Below the pieces are notes generated by a model. That model worked only from the letters and a program-made list of their open reading frames with translations, was not told the DNA's origin and searched no databases. Positions 33,319 through 45,410 of a stretch of 64,000 nt of DNA are shown here, in pieces (position 1 is the first letter of the stretch; each line of letters starts with the position of its first letter). The stretch comes from Rutpela maculata (taxonomy: Eukaryota > Arthropoda > Insecta > Coleoptera > Cerambycidae), in NCBI GenBank assembly GCA_936432065.2, contig OW386285.2, forward strand, positions 262,578,317 through 262,642,316, read 5' to 3'. The position numbers and the translations under genes were made by a program.

Positions 33319-36300
33319 TCAGCGGTTTAGTTTTCTGCTTTAGTTATGATTTGCATTATTTTTTCTATTATATGTCCACATACCCACGATATTCATTAAC
33401 TTCAAAATTATTTTACAATTCGCGTACGAAATCTGTCAAGTCTCACGTTTAATTTATATTAAAACACGGTCCCTACCGTCTCTTCTGTTTATCTTTTGTC
33501 ATTAGCACTAATAACGCGGTGATTAAACATGACATCAGAATAGGGTCGTATACCTCCTACTTTTGATGGGGTCCTCATTAAAGGTCGTAGTTGAAAATTT
33601 AATAACACTGTTGCTAATATAAACATGGGAACAAAATGGGACCGTCATAATTATATTTCATCCCTGATCAGTTAGAATTAGAAATTACATGATTGTTTAG
33701 TTTTGTATTTAATTTTTCTAGTATTTGTAAAATACCGCTATTAAAATTGTGATTATATTTTTTTAATGCACATATCGCCAAAAAATGGTATTACAAGAAT
33801 GGAATTTTCACTTTATAATATTAGTTGTACGCAAATTAACATATTCAAAACTGACACGAAGTTATTCTAATTTTGCAAATAACTTGCATTATAGTACGGT
33901 ACCTAGATCTAAAAATAATGTATAATTTAGAAATAACCTCATTTGTATTGATATTTTTTAAGGGAAATTGTTGTAGTAACAAGTATCTTAGTTTATATAT
34001 GGTCCCGACACTTACTCTTACCCCCAAGGGATGATAAACACCTGAATTTAGGTATCTAATATTTGAGAAAGTATTGCTGATTTGTTTTTAAGACATAAAT
34101 CATGAAAAGCAATATTTGAGAATTACATATTTTTAATTACTGATTACTCACTGTAACAAAATATAGACATTTTTATTAAAAATATATGAAGAAACACTTC
34201 TTTGTTTTTTATGCATAGAAACAGCCAAACATATATTTTGAAAGCTTGTTTAACAGTCTTTTATTTTGGTTGTTAGCATTTTTTATTTTTAGTGCCGTTG
34301 TTTAAAAGAAATATTAAAAAATCACGATAATTGTATTTTTCGTTGAGATTTATAAAAATTTTATTATTTTTTTTTAATTTCGGGATTTTTGAAATTTCAA
34401 TGGGTAAACTTTTTAGTATATAGCATTAGAAATCCAACAAAAAAAAATCATTCAAATCCATTCATTATAGCTGGGTTCCAAGGTATAAACCTAATTGTTT
34501 TGGACTATTCCTGCATTTCTAGAAAACACATAGAAAGCTACCTTCAAAATGGTTTTTAAAACACTTATAAATCAATATCAGGAGTGAAAAGCTATAAAAT
34601 GTCCATGAAGAAATCCAAATAATTTTAATATTACATTTATTATTTCTAAACTGATTTAAGCAAACTCTGGACAAATGCGAAGTAAAATGAATTTGAAACT
34701 TATATAAACAGAGTGGTACACAGTATATGCCTTATCTCTCTATATAAGACCGATTTAAAAAAGCCAAAAGACATCAGTTATGACAAAACATTTCAAGCCA
34801 ATGGAAGTTTATCATTAAAACTACAAAAAGTAGGTCTAGAAAACAAGCGCCCCCCCCCCGAAATAATGATGATTACTTAATGTCCATAAAAAATAGACAA
34901 AATTTGCATAGACGCGTTAATTAGCAAATAAAAGAAATAGGCTAGTTGTCAGTTCCTATGGTCATTTTTAATCGGTTTTTGTGATGTATCTTAATTTGCC
35001 AAAGAAAAATTAAAAATTGTTAAAATGGACTTTGAAAACTTTTATAACAAGAAAATATGGCCGGCCAATTAAATAAAACCTAATTGTCATTTGCAGTCCT
35101 CTGATTCAATTATATATTCTAGTAATGATAATGGCCTAGAACATTGTACTCTAGATGAAGTCCATTTAGATTTTTGTAGATTATCACAGATAATTCTTTC
35201 CTTATACAAGTGCCAATACCCTTAACGAAGATCATATGGGCTTCATATGGCTATACTAAAATCGTAATAAAACCTTTGGGATTTAAGAGAGCCACCGCCG
35301 CCAAGACGAATCCGTCTATAAATTTTCGTTTCCTACTAATAATTTTCACAGCTCCAGTGCTGCGGCGACGTACATATTCATTTCGAACTTTTAGTTAAAA
35401 GGTTTGTACGCAAAATACTCTACAAACCCAAAAGGTGTCAAATATAAAACTAAATTGGGCGAGTTTTATGGCGGGTAATTTGAATTTCTAAAAAATTGTG
35501 TAGGTAAAGAGAAATGAAATATTTAAAGTTAATTTGGTTAATTAAAATAACATTTAAGTTTGTTAAATAATAGCAAAACAATAAAACAACAAAAACTAAC
35601 ACATTTTTATAACATATCATTTTCTTTGGACGTTTTTATTTAGTGCCTCCAGGACCTAGAAGTGTTTAATTGTAAAGTAATATGAAGCAGTTATATTATC
35701 AAACCATTTTAACCTTTCCATTTCACATATTAATCACAAATGCAATTTAAAAAAGAATTTTTTTTCCATTTCGGGTTCTTCGTCTAGTAGCAAATGTTTT
35801 TTATTTTGAAGCTCCAACAGGTTGCCTGTTTCACTCTCCTCGCATAAAGAAATATACGTTCAGAGAAACTCGAGATTATTGTATCAAAACGGCAGAATCG
35901 CACAGAGCTCTCTGATGTTTAGCAGTTCTTTTAAGTATGGTCACTCTTTTATATTTTCATCCACATATCCAGAAAACACAATTACAAGTCTGAAATGCTT
36001 CTAACACATTTCTTGTCATCAATTGAGTTTTTAGAAAGTGTTTTATGGAAATAAGATTTGCCTTTTAGATTCAATGATGCCTTTTTTTCTATTTATAACG
36101 GTTTTATCAAAACACTGGTCAAGAATGTTTTGAGAGACTAGTTTTGCAATGGCCTTCAATAAGTACTAATAGCCACTGAAAATTTCTAATTTTAAAAACA
36201 ACTTGAAATGTACTTACTGCATACTTGTTAAACCATAAAGGGATAATTTAAAGCATTTTCAAATCTTAATGGAATTTAAGAAGATAATAAAACCATTTAG

Positions 36301-36525
36301 CTTTATGGAGAATTTTATATAGATATGATAAACCAATTACAAATATAAATAATGCTAGCAGCAAATTAGCTTTATAATTCGGTTTTACAGAATGCTTTAA
36401 AACTTATTTTAAAAGGGCAAATATACTTATAGCCTAAAAGATCTTAATCACAACATCAATAAGGCAATAGACTATTTTCTAACTCTGACAAAACTTTCTT
36501 AAAACCTCCTGAAGACCAAATGACT
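33319..36525. other. AT-rich stretch, no gene supported
   Basis: About 3.2 kb without recognised coding sequence. A segment at about 34130-34330 resembles the GTTCGGACGCCAT family (ACTCACTGTAACAAAATATAGAC, CACTTCTTTGTTTTTTATG). Frames of 60-71 codons at 33237, 33845, 35210 and 35822 have no known motif. A C10 run occurs at about 34850. Confidence 0.4.
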
Positions 36526-36710
36526 TTTAAATTGTTTATTGAGAAACTAAATACTTTATCTTATAAACGTTCGGACGCCATCTTTAAAGTGAAATATCTC
36601 CGGAATTATTAATCCTACATTACTATAAAAAAAACAATTTCATTATTAAAATACATTATTTTGGGTATTAAGCAAATAACTTTCAAAGAAATCAATAATT
36701 CTTTTCATAT
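36525..36710 (+). repeat. Partial unit of the GTTCGGACGCCAT family
   Basis: CTTATAAACGTTCGGACGCC, ATATCTCCGGAATTATTAAT and AATTTCATTATTAAAATA match the internal units of the foldbacks at 24 and 31-32 kb in the same order. Confidence 0.65.
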
Positions 36711-36925
36711 ACTACTGATCCAAGTCTGATTAAGTAGTATATTAACAAGAAGTTCCCCGTATGAAACATCTTGTTAACTTCCTTCATACACTTAACATCT
36801 AATATTCAGTGTGAAAAACAAAATAACTATTAACCATTCCTTCTGTATAATGACGATGTTAGTATATCACGAAGTTCCTCCCACTAAAATTAAAAATACT
36901 ATTTTAGTAGAGGTTACTTTTACTT

Positions 36926-37500
36926 CTACATCCAGTGGAAGTATAGTAACGACAAAAAATTTTTTAAAAATTTTTATTGTTCAAGTAGGCTTAAAATGTC
37001 ATGAAACGTCGAGATTTTAAGTTTGAGCGAAAAAAAAATTTCTGTCTGTCGGTCTGTCTGTAACTTTTTTTGTGCGCACGTTTACTCTGAAACTTGAAAT
37101 TTGGTATACGTATGTACTTTAACAAGATCTGGAACTAGATTATATTTTCATCTTGTTCCGTCGAAGAGTTGGGGGTAAATTGGGGTAAATTTGAGGTAAA
37201 TGGATAAATCAAGCAGGTAAGAGTCTATAAAATTGGTATTTAGTATGTACAAGAGCGAGATTAGCCTCCCCCTTTACCACCCCCACCCCATTATTAAATG
37301 GGATGAAAAAAAAAATGTAAGAGTCTATAAAATTGGTATTTAGTATATACAAGAGAAGCTAAGGTCTCAAAAAAATTTTTGGCATTAGCCACCCCCATTA
37401 CCACCCCCACCCCATTATTAAAGGGGATGAAAAAAAAATGTGATTTAGTGCATGTACAAGAACCAGAAACCTCAAAATATTTTTTTACTTCATCCACCCC
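36926..37500 (+). repeat. GTCT-rich dispersed repeat, copy A
   Basis: Starts ACATCCAGTGGAAGTATAGT and continues AAAACGTCGAGATTTTAAG-like, TTTCTGTCTGTCGGTCTGTC, GTGCGCACGTTTACTCTG, TGTACTTTAAC.AGATCTGG, GAGTTGGGGGTAAATTGGGG and CCATTACCACCCCCACCCC. Collinear copies at 46303 and 49232. An inner stretch from AAGAGTCTATAAAATTGG is tandemly repeated (37216 and 37319). Class unknown. Confidence 0.8.
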
Positions 37501-37624
37501 CACTACCACACCCCCGTCACCACCCCCACCCCACTACCGATATGAGGTATCGTTTTATGGGTTTTTGGGGTAGAGGATTTCAAATATAATATTATTAAAG
37601 TTTCATAAACAATTATTTCCACAA

Positions 37625-37915
37625 TCAAAGTTTTTTCGTTGTGAGTGACTTGTGAGAGAATCTGGATGTGGAAGTAGCAATTCCTTGGGCAGCGGTTTTT
37701 ATAGTGGTAACGCATTTTTAAATAGGTAAATATTATTGTATCCACATATGCTTTTTTCGTTTGTAGTTTTATGTATTTTATACTTATATTACTGTATTAT
37801 GATTTTTTCCGATATACAGTATTAGTATATTTAATTAATATGTATTTTATGTCTGTATTCTATGACATCCCATATCATGATTAATGATTTAAAGGACTAA
37901 TAAAGTATTATTATT
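37625..37915 (+). mobile_element. Probable LINE 3' end with ATT tail, after a palindrome-family copy
   Basis: 37630-37700 matches one arm of the palindrome at 33.1-33.3 kb (TTTTCGTTGTGAG, ATCTGGATGTGGAAGTAG, ATTCCTTGGGCAGCGG). From about 37800 the text TATTTTATGTCTGTATTCTA, GACATCCCATATCATGATT and AAAGGACTAATAAAGTATTA ending in ATTATTAT has the layout of a LINE 3' UTR and tail. No coding part is identifiable. Confidence 0.5.
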
Positions 37916-38345
37916 ATAAACGTTCGGGAGCCATCTTTATACTTCCAGATATCCGAAACAACTAATTCTATAGAAATTAGAAAAAAACGAAATTCGTTCT
38001 CAATTTAGTAGCTTTTTTATTTATATCTAACAGTTTTTCCCTAAATGTAATAATTTTCGAGTTATTTGACGAAAACCGTTTTTAATTTCCTATTTTTTCA
38101 AAGTAAAATCGCAATTTTAAAGTCGTTACAACTTAAAGATTTATATGAAAAGGTACACATAGCCTCTTCTTCTTAAAATCTGACCCTTTTTCAGTGGTGG
38201 CACCCACTCCCAATAGATTATCATGCCCCGTATAATATACAAACTTTTCATTGATGAATGTTATATTAAATTGTCAAAAAAAATGAAATTTTATTTATAT
38301 GACGTTATTCCGAAATCAAAACCTATAGTTACTGTACTAATGCCA
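37905..38345 (+). mobile_element. Right arm of a second CATTAGTACAGTAACTA-family foldback
   Basis: Follows the order of the right arm at 32.6-33.07 kb: CGTTCGGGAGCCATC, ATCCGAAACAACTAATTCTA, CAATTTTAAAGTCGTTACAA, TGGTGGCACCCACTCCCAAT, ATCATGCCCCGTATAATATA, and ends GTTACTGTACTAATG. The matching left arm is not obvious in this window. Confidence 0.65.
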
Positions 38346-39818
38346 TGTCATTATTTTTTAATTATCTACTTATATTTTGCTTATTTTCGTTCAAACGTCA
38401 AAATAATTAATTTAAAGAAAGTGGTTTAACTCAGAAGCATATCTAAAAAGCAGTGTGTCAATAGTGTATAAACAAATAGATATAATTTCATTTCTAACAA
38501 AAAACATAAAATGCTCTGAACCTGTTCTATTTACAGATTGTGAATGTGATCCTCATATAAGCGCGGTTATTAAAGAAATATCATATTTCTTCCTACCGCG
38601 TATAAGTAACATTTAGTTTCATTTTTATTAAATTTATTTCTTTTTGTCTAGATCCCCATTGAAATCCTTACTTCTTTGTGTTTCTTATTTATCTGTTTAT
38701 ATCATCTTTCATTATTGTTCTTTTAAGTACTTTTTGCACAATGGATACGAGGGAAAAATGTTTGTTGGCGTGAGAGCCACAACGAAATTTAACACGTAGA
38801 GGTGGGCTTTTGAAAATGAGTACAGAGGGCGCAAAGAACCTGTTCCAGACAATGATCTTACCACATAAAACAGCACACGTATAACGTGATATATCGTAGA
38901 CAAGTCAATTCTCAAAAGGCGGTACGTTGATAAAATCATGTTAGAAAATATCCAAAGTATATCAAAGCGTTCATCTACTTAAAAAATATATTACCTATGA
39001 AGATTCCTCATATTTTCTTTTTAATCTACCCGCAATGGGTTCATCTAAAATATGTTTTACTGCATATTGTATTTCAAATAGTAGATGCACAAAAAAATAG
39101 AATTTTACCACAACGGCATTTGACCCAAATTAATTACAACGGACCACAAAATATTTTTGCGAGGTGCGCCGAACCAGACCCAGTGTAATATATTATGTTT
39201 TTGGAGTCGCTGAAACCGAATCTGAAACTTATTTTGCCCCATCACGTCAGGATTTTTTTTTTTTTTTTAATTAAGAACAATTTTATTACGAGAATATTCG
39301 AAGATTGGTTGAGTCGCCGGTAATGTCAGTTAATTCACAAACAGGGTATTGTTTTTGTAGTAACATTCACATGGTACCTAACATAAACAGAATTTCACAA
39401 TAGTTTCCTTCACTATGTAGAAGTTGAATAAATAAAAGCAGCTACTAAAAAGGTTCAAAAAAATCTTTTTTTAAAATATTTAAAAAGTAAGAAATAAAAT
39501 GTCACTCAGTTATACAAATCTGTCTACCTATTAGTGGAAAGTAGCAAGGCACCTTATTACCTAATATCAATTTGAAATCGGTGCAAAAATATCTCATATC
39601 AAAACTTGTTGTTTATAGTTCATAGGTAATTAAAAAATACGTCTTTCACCCTTCATTAGAATTTTCAGTTACAAAACTGACATTATGCAGGAACAATACT
39701 TGCACCGAATGCAGCAGACAGCCAAGACCCCAACAACTACTAACTCAGTCAGTTTAGCAGACAGCGAGAGCTCTAGTTGAGGCTTCTGGACATATTTTGG
39801 TTCGGATTGAAGCAGACT
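38346..39818. other. No gene supported
   Basis: Contains one block of the 'GTCGCTGAAACCGAATCTGA' satellite type at about 39207 and a T-run at 39250. Short frames only. Confidence 0.4.
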
Positions 39819-40010
39819 CAGTGCCGGTTTTAGATATAACTTGTCCCTCGGCCCAGGTCAATTTTGCGCCCCCACCGGAATAGGAACAAGTTAAATGTCT
39901 TGTACTACAATCTATATGCTTGCTATCAGTTTATGGGCACTAACCACTAAGATGAAAGAGAGGCGCCCCTAGGCCCGGGCCTATGAGGCCTAGTCAAAAA
40001 ATCGGCCCTA
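39819..40010. mobile_element. hAT-type MITE, 192 bp
   Basis: Left end CAGTGCCGGTTTTAGATATA, right end (reverse complement) TAGGGCCGATTTTTTGAC, with GGCGCCCCTAGGCCCGGGCC inside. Flanks AGCAGACT (39811-39818) and GGCAGACT (40011-40018) form an 8-bp duplication with one mismatch. The design is familiar from insect hAT MITEs with CAG(T/G)GCCGG ends. Confidence 0.8.
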
Positions 40011-40018
40011 GGCAGACT

Positions 40019-40936
40019 GTATGCATGAGTGCCGGTTCATAGCTTTTTTCGAAGACACAGGCCTTAGGCTTGCTGTGATTCGGGAATATGTCAAGTTATT
40101 AGGTTTTTGTGCAGATTGACTCACCTTATTTGATAAAAAAAAAAAGAGATTAGCCAGTCTGCGGCTTAAGAGTGCCAGGTTATTCGGGTTTTCGGTGGTT
40201 AATTCATGGCTGTGGCGGTTGTAGACAGGCCTTTGGCCTGCGGTTATAAATTTGAAAATTAACATATTAGTAGAAATATTAGAAGGAGTGGGTAAGTCAA
40301 TTAAAGAATTATTAATGATTTTAATTATAGGAGAATCTTTTCAGACTGGTATTTTCATTACTCTCTTTGCCGAAGTCGTCCATATTTAATTCTAGTAATT
40401 TTTACAATAGCAATTAAAGCTTGTTGAAAAAATGGCACGCGCTTGTAGACGGAGAAAACATTTTTTCCTTACCTTTATTTATTAGCCGATTTTAATATTC
40501 TAAACAGATAATTCTAGCCAAAGAATCCGGCTTTAACATATATTTTACACATTTTACTAAACTTTGTCTGTGTGGTAAAAAACTGACAAACTGAAAATTA
40601 AAATTTTGGAAAATTCTATTTATATGATTAAAAAGAAAATTGTAATTCTAATTAGGTAAAAATTGTAGGCCATCAATAAACAAACAGAACGTTTTTTTAA
40701 ATCTCTTTTATAGCTTTAAAAATAACGGAGATAGAATATTTTAATTATTATAAAACCGTATATGTTAGTAGCATTAAAATCAAAATTGAAAAGTTAAAAT
40801 GTGCAATTTTAGTCACGGCACAATTAACCCCGAACAAAAATGATTACCAAGCTCAATTTTCATAATTAGATGGTGTATAATAATAGTAATGTTAACAAAT
40901 AATAATAATAATGAGTTAAAAGGAAAAAATTAATAA
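40019..40936. other. No gene supported
   Basis: A short inverted motif pair (GCCGGTTCATAGC at 40032, GGCCTTTGGCCTGCGGTTATA at 40230) may be a further decayed element. AT-rich thereafter. Confidence 0.35.
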
Positions 40937-42420
40937 TTAATTTTCATCTTCAATATCGCTATCGGTTATAATTAGAGTGTTTGAATTGACACAACTTATG
41001 CCACGGCAATTACTGCACATATCAGAACACTTTGTGTAACTGCAGGAACAAGTTTTATTGCAGTCATTTTCACAGTTGCAATATAGAAGTTTTAATACAT
41101 TGTCGGGTACAGTTGACAAGGATGTTGGTAGTTAGTGTTGGTTATATCGTTTTTCAATTCACAGCCCCACTAAGATGAATTAATTTCCTTATTAAGCCAT
41201 GTTTGCACCTGAAAATGTACCCTATAAACATGCTGTTCAATAGCTTTGGAAGTAGATGGTAAAACTGCTAAATCAAAATTTTTATTTAAATTTTGTCTAC
41301 TTATAATTTTTTTAAATAGGAAAAATCTCTCGATATCTATATCATCTGACTTGCATCCATATATACAAAGGAAAAACTTAATTCCCAATTTAACTAAATC
41401 CTGCTTATTTGCGTTTTCGTTATTAAACAAAATGAATTGTTTGTTTAGATCAACATTTTTCCTCAGAGAATTAAATATTGTTTTTTTGCACTTCCTGTAA
41501 AGGTACGATGTTGTGTCACAACCACTAAGTGCATGCAGAATTAAAAGAGTCTCTCAAATTGGTTCCAATTTTTTCTGCATTAAGTTAATATCGAATACTT
41601 TGTCCGGTACTCTGCCATATTTTTGTGCAGAAATTGTTTACCTACAAGTAAAACTAATAAATTGGTGTCATCGCCAACAACAACAGTGCTGTCTTTATTC
41701 TTGGACTGGGAAATTGCGGTATCTAGAATTAAAATATCTGCATCATTTCTGGCTTGCAAAGCAACAATTTCTTTTTCCTGTAAATACAGTTTCAATTGAT
41801 CAATGAACAGTTTTTGTTATTATTATTTGTGAGAAAGTCTGTCTGTTCTGTAGTTACGGGAGTAGAAAATGAAAATTTGATGTTTGAAGTGACAGACTTC
41901 GTAAATGTTCATGATCTTTTGTGGATGAAGAATTGTAACCATCAAATACAACAACTGCATTAAAACCATAATGTTTTATAATGTATTTAAAGTAAATTTC
42001 ATATAGATGCCCAAATGTACATTCAGTCGGGCAAACCACTTTATGAAGAAGATGACCTCCATCAATTACAAAAAAAGATTGAGCGAGTTTTCTTACATTC
42101 AGCTTCCGCTTGTAATATTTTTGTCACAGCAGCTTTATTTCCTTTCCTCAACCTCATTGAATCATCAAATAAGGATGGTAAGGATGAGCTCATACTGAAA
42201 ATATGACTCGAGATCGTCTTCTGATTTCATAATACACATTATTCTGTTAAAAATTTTATGGGAATTTATATGAACTATATCGTCACCAAGTTTTATACCT
42301 TTTAAAGTTACAGATGCTAAATTAATTACTTTAAATTTTTTTTGAACCTTCATATCCTTTAGCGGTTTTCCTATCACATACCCCATAGATTTCTTCCCTA
42401 TTTCGACTGTTCTGTCACGG
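40937..42420 (-). pseudogene. SGCDTTS-motif / CXC-domain protein family, frameshifted copy
   Basis: Read on the minus strand the pieces run in order from about 42420: SRDRTVEIGKKSMGYVIGK and INSHKIFNRIMCIMKSEDD; PSLFDDSMRLRKGNKAAVTK; FVIDGGHLLHKVVCPTECTF; HYGFNAVVVFDGYNSSSTKD followed by HEHLRS (41854-42039); NDADILILDTAISQSKNKDS and VVVGDDTNLLVLLVG (41580-41795); LLILHALSGCDTTSYLYRKC (about 41500); PSTSKAIEQHVYRVHFQVQT (41170-41430); and a cysteine-rich end CNCENDCNKTCSCSYTKC plus CSNCRGISCVN (40937-41119). The acidic DG/D/GDD motifs resemble a PIN/FEN-like nuclease fold, and the end resembles the tesmin/TSO1 CXC metal-binding domain; both are inference from motif. At least four frame changes and several stops show it is dead. 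The family is present in many copies in arthropod genomes, so a transposon origin is likely. A second copy is at 63415-64000. Confidence 0.75.
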
Positions 42421-44256
42421 CTACCGTTTCTTCCGCGTATAATGGAATTTGACAAAAAATACAAATACCTTCCATAATGACAGGTAAAATGTGGAAATAA
42501 AATGTATTGATTAACCTTAACCAATAATAAACCTAAACCTGAATAATAAAAGTAAAACAATCCTTGTACGAAACAAAATACTAATAGAAAAAATCGAACA
42601 ATTCGTAAAAGAATAACGAAATCAAAAAGAAAACATAAATTCGATATAAAAATAAAATAAAACAATATCCTGGAAAAAACCTATGAGAATACTAACTATA
42701 TTTAAAAACTATATACATTCTAAATTCGATTTGAGATAATTCAACTCAGCAACTTATTTATATTAATAACAATGTAGCGCAAATGTACGTGTAGAAATAT
42801 GTCTAAGCATAACGGCGTGTGGCAGTCGATAAGGTATATGAACATTTCTGTAAACATTTTTACAGCTTTCACTCTCTTTGCGCGTGTCCCTAAATATTAC
42901 AAATTTCATATCTCAGCTATTCTTTAAGCTAGAGAAAAATTTCGAAAAAATTATTGTTTGTCCTTTAACGGCCTATAACATTTATTTAAAAAATATTTTA
43001 ATAGGATGATGAGCGAGTATTTTTTTAAATGAAAAAATACAAATCCTCAAAAAGTAATTTTTACTATTAACTATAATCGTTACACTACTAATACACAATT
43101 TATTATAGTTTCTTAAATTTGTATCAAAGACACATTCTTTGGCTTTAATTTGTTTTTTAAAATATTAAAATCGATTAATAGATAAGGCAAGAAAAAAATG
43201 TTTTCTTCAGCGGCACGCGCAAGCCATTTTTTCTGTATGGTGGCTAACCCTCAACTCGGATTCTTCGAGACTTTTAGTATGTTATTGTACGTATCAAAAA
43301 CTACATATTCTGAAAATTTCAGCTCGGCACCTAAAATGTCTAGGTATTTTTTACAGATTGTGCCGCCACTAATATGGGAACTGAATACTATTGGTTTTGT
43401 AAATTGATAACTGAAACTGTTGTAAGAACTCATTGTATAATATATAGTAACCGTTCCTATAAGTGATATAAATTGATGCTGGAAACGTTTCTGTTGCCAT
43501 TTTATAAAACCTAAAGCTCTTCGGTCTTTTAGTAATTTTACATGCCCACTATAAAATTTGGCAACAAATTAGTAACCTTATAAACCTCCAATATAAACTC
43601 GCAACCTTAATAAAATCTTTGTAATAACTGCCAGTTACTTAAGGTAACGGAAATTGTTAATATGGAGCCATTTTCGAGATCTGAGTGCATGTGAACGCTG
43701 GCCTACACCCATAACCATAGCCCGTATTTCGGATGACATTCCAGAGACGGACTCTGATTTACACGATACTATCTAATACTTTTGTAAAGTTACAATCAGA
43801 AACATCGGTCGCTAACAATAAGTATTATTGCCACACAAACCAAAAATCTTTAAATGCAAAATTTTTATTTTATAAACCTTAGTGAAAGTCCAGGCGAACG
43901 CTTATTGAGATGTTTACATTTCTCTACAGATAAAAAGAGTCCCTGACCCTCCAGACAGGTAAAAAATTATTAGTCGTATTATATGGTGTCATTACACAGT
44001 AAAGTAATTATTCTTAAATATTGCAAGTTCTAAATATTATTTTTTGGTCGACCTAGACAATATCTAGATTTTAAAGATATAAATTGGATTTTAATATTAT
44101 TATATAAAACATTAGTAGTTATAGTTGTATTGAATATTGTTCAATGATATGGAGCCCGAAGTATAAAAATTATGTTAACAGACTCGAAAGTATTTAAAAT
44201 AAATTTGTCAAATTCATTTTACATGCATAAACATTAACTCATTGGTTATAAAGCAC
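42421..44256. other. No gene supported
   Basis: The N-terminal extension of the open frame up to 42665 is hydrophobic AT-derived sequence without family similarity. One end of an inverted pair lies at 43712-43745 (see Findings). Confidence 0.4.
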
Positions 44257-44259
44257 TAA

Positions 44260-44484
44260 GGGCGTTTTTGCACTGGCCGAAACGATACCGATTCGTCGTC
44301 AACTACACCGATACAAACGATATCGGGGCAGCACAAACGCATAAAATTATATCTTTTTCACTTGCCGATACGATACCGTTTTGTCACATTTTGTCGGCCC
44401 CGTGTTATTATATGCTATTCTTCAGTATCGGTACGACATTGTCGGTATCGTATCGGTATCGTGTCGGCCAGTGAAAAAACGCCC
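44260..44484. mobile_element. PIF/Harbinger-like MITE, 225 bp, TAA duplication
   Basis: Ends GGGCGTTTTTGCACTGGCCG and GGGCGTTTTTTCACTGGCCG (reverse complement) continue into (A/C)ACGATACC with 28 of 30 bases shared. TAA flanks both sides (44257-44259, 44485-44487). The interior is rich in CGATACGATACC/GGTATCG motifs. Frames at 44268 and 44381 are inside the element and not genes. Confidence 0.85.
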
Positions 44485-44487
44485 TAA

Positions 44488-44778
44488 CAGTAAGGTAAGA
44501 GTAAGAGTAGAAGTGTTGGAGCTGAAGCTGAAACCCAACGCACACTGCCAAAGCCAAACTAGAGATGAGTTGCTATTTAACAACCTATTATTTTATAACT
44601 GTTATTTGTAAATAGCATTAACAGACTGTTATTTCTGTGAAAATAACAGGTGAGAAAACAACAGATGAGAAACACGACGTAGTTAAAATGTTTTTGCTGT
44701 TACACTGTTATTGAAAAAAAGCAGTAGTAGGTAATGAAATCGCAACGCAACCGCTAATGTAGTTGAATATATTATTGA
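44488..44778. other. Spacer, no gene
   Basis: Contains short TGTTATT/AATAACAG repeats at 44580-44660 that could fold, but no clear element. Confidence 0.35.
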
Positions 44779-45058
44779 AGTTGAATATTATTGTGGATAT
44801 CTTGAGTCATCGGATTTATGTATACACTTTTTAGTTGTTATTTTAATCATAATATATCCAAATCTTTTTGATTTTCTTCTCCGTGTGTATATTTTCGATT
44901 AACGCACACTGAGTTTAAAAATGAAAAGCTGCCAGAGTTGAATATTTTTGTAGAAATCTCGAGTCATCCACTTTATGTACTGACTTTTAGCTGTTTTTTA
45001 AATGATAATATGTTCAGAGCTTTTATATTTTCTTCTCCAACTGTATATTTTCGTTTAC
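44779..45058 (+). repeat. Diverged tandem duplication, period 158 bp
   Basis: GTTGAATATTATTGTGGATA, CTTGAGTCATC, TTTATGTA, TTTTAG.TGTT, TTTTCTTCTCC.....TGTATATTTTCG recur in order from 44779 and again from 44937. Confidence 0.75.
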
Positions 45059-45167
45059 CTGCATCTCTTATATTGTCATTGCACACGCTGTGTTTGGCGT
45101 GTTTATATGCTGGTATTTCTTTATTAATTTAACATGAAACAATAATAATTAAATTCAGTGCTTCACT

Positions 45168-45410
45168 ATGCGTCGATTACCCGCTGATATACTATTTCCA
45201 GACATGGGTAAGGGAAACTTTCCAATGACTATTTCGGCAGTTTAGTATAATAATGGCGCGTCCATTACCGTAATACAAACGGTACAATCGTGGATTTGTG
45301 AAGACGCCGGGTTAACATTAAATGATGCAAAGCTCAAGTACCTATCAAAGATGCAATATTACCCCGTTATGATCGCGCAAGTTTTTAATTACATGGCATG
45401 TGTCGTCTAA
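45168..45410 (+). pseudogene. Unidentified coding-like remnant with one stop
   Basis: A frame from ATG 45168 to TAA 45408-45410 has a single internal TAG at 45243-45245. Its translation has coding-like composition (MRRLPADILFPDMGKG; SWICEDAGLTLNDAKLKYLS; QYYPVMIAQVFNYMACVV), unlike the K/F/I/Y/N-rich noise of its surroundings. I do not recognise the protein. It could be a fragment of a transposon or of another integrated sequence; no neighbouring exon is apparent. Confidence 0.35.

Noticed and set aside
35210..36004. Two 60-codon plus-strand frames with mixed amino-acid use
   Set aside because: No known motif, no splice-consistent neighbours and no repeat copies in the window.
40008..40265. 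85-codon minus-strand frame
   Set aside because: Overlaps the flank of an hAT MITE and has no recognisable motif.
42421..42665. N-terminal extension of the SGCDTTS-family frame
   Set aside because: Hydrophobic F/L/I-rich translation of AT-rich flank without family similarity; the relic is taken to begin near 42420.
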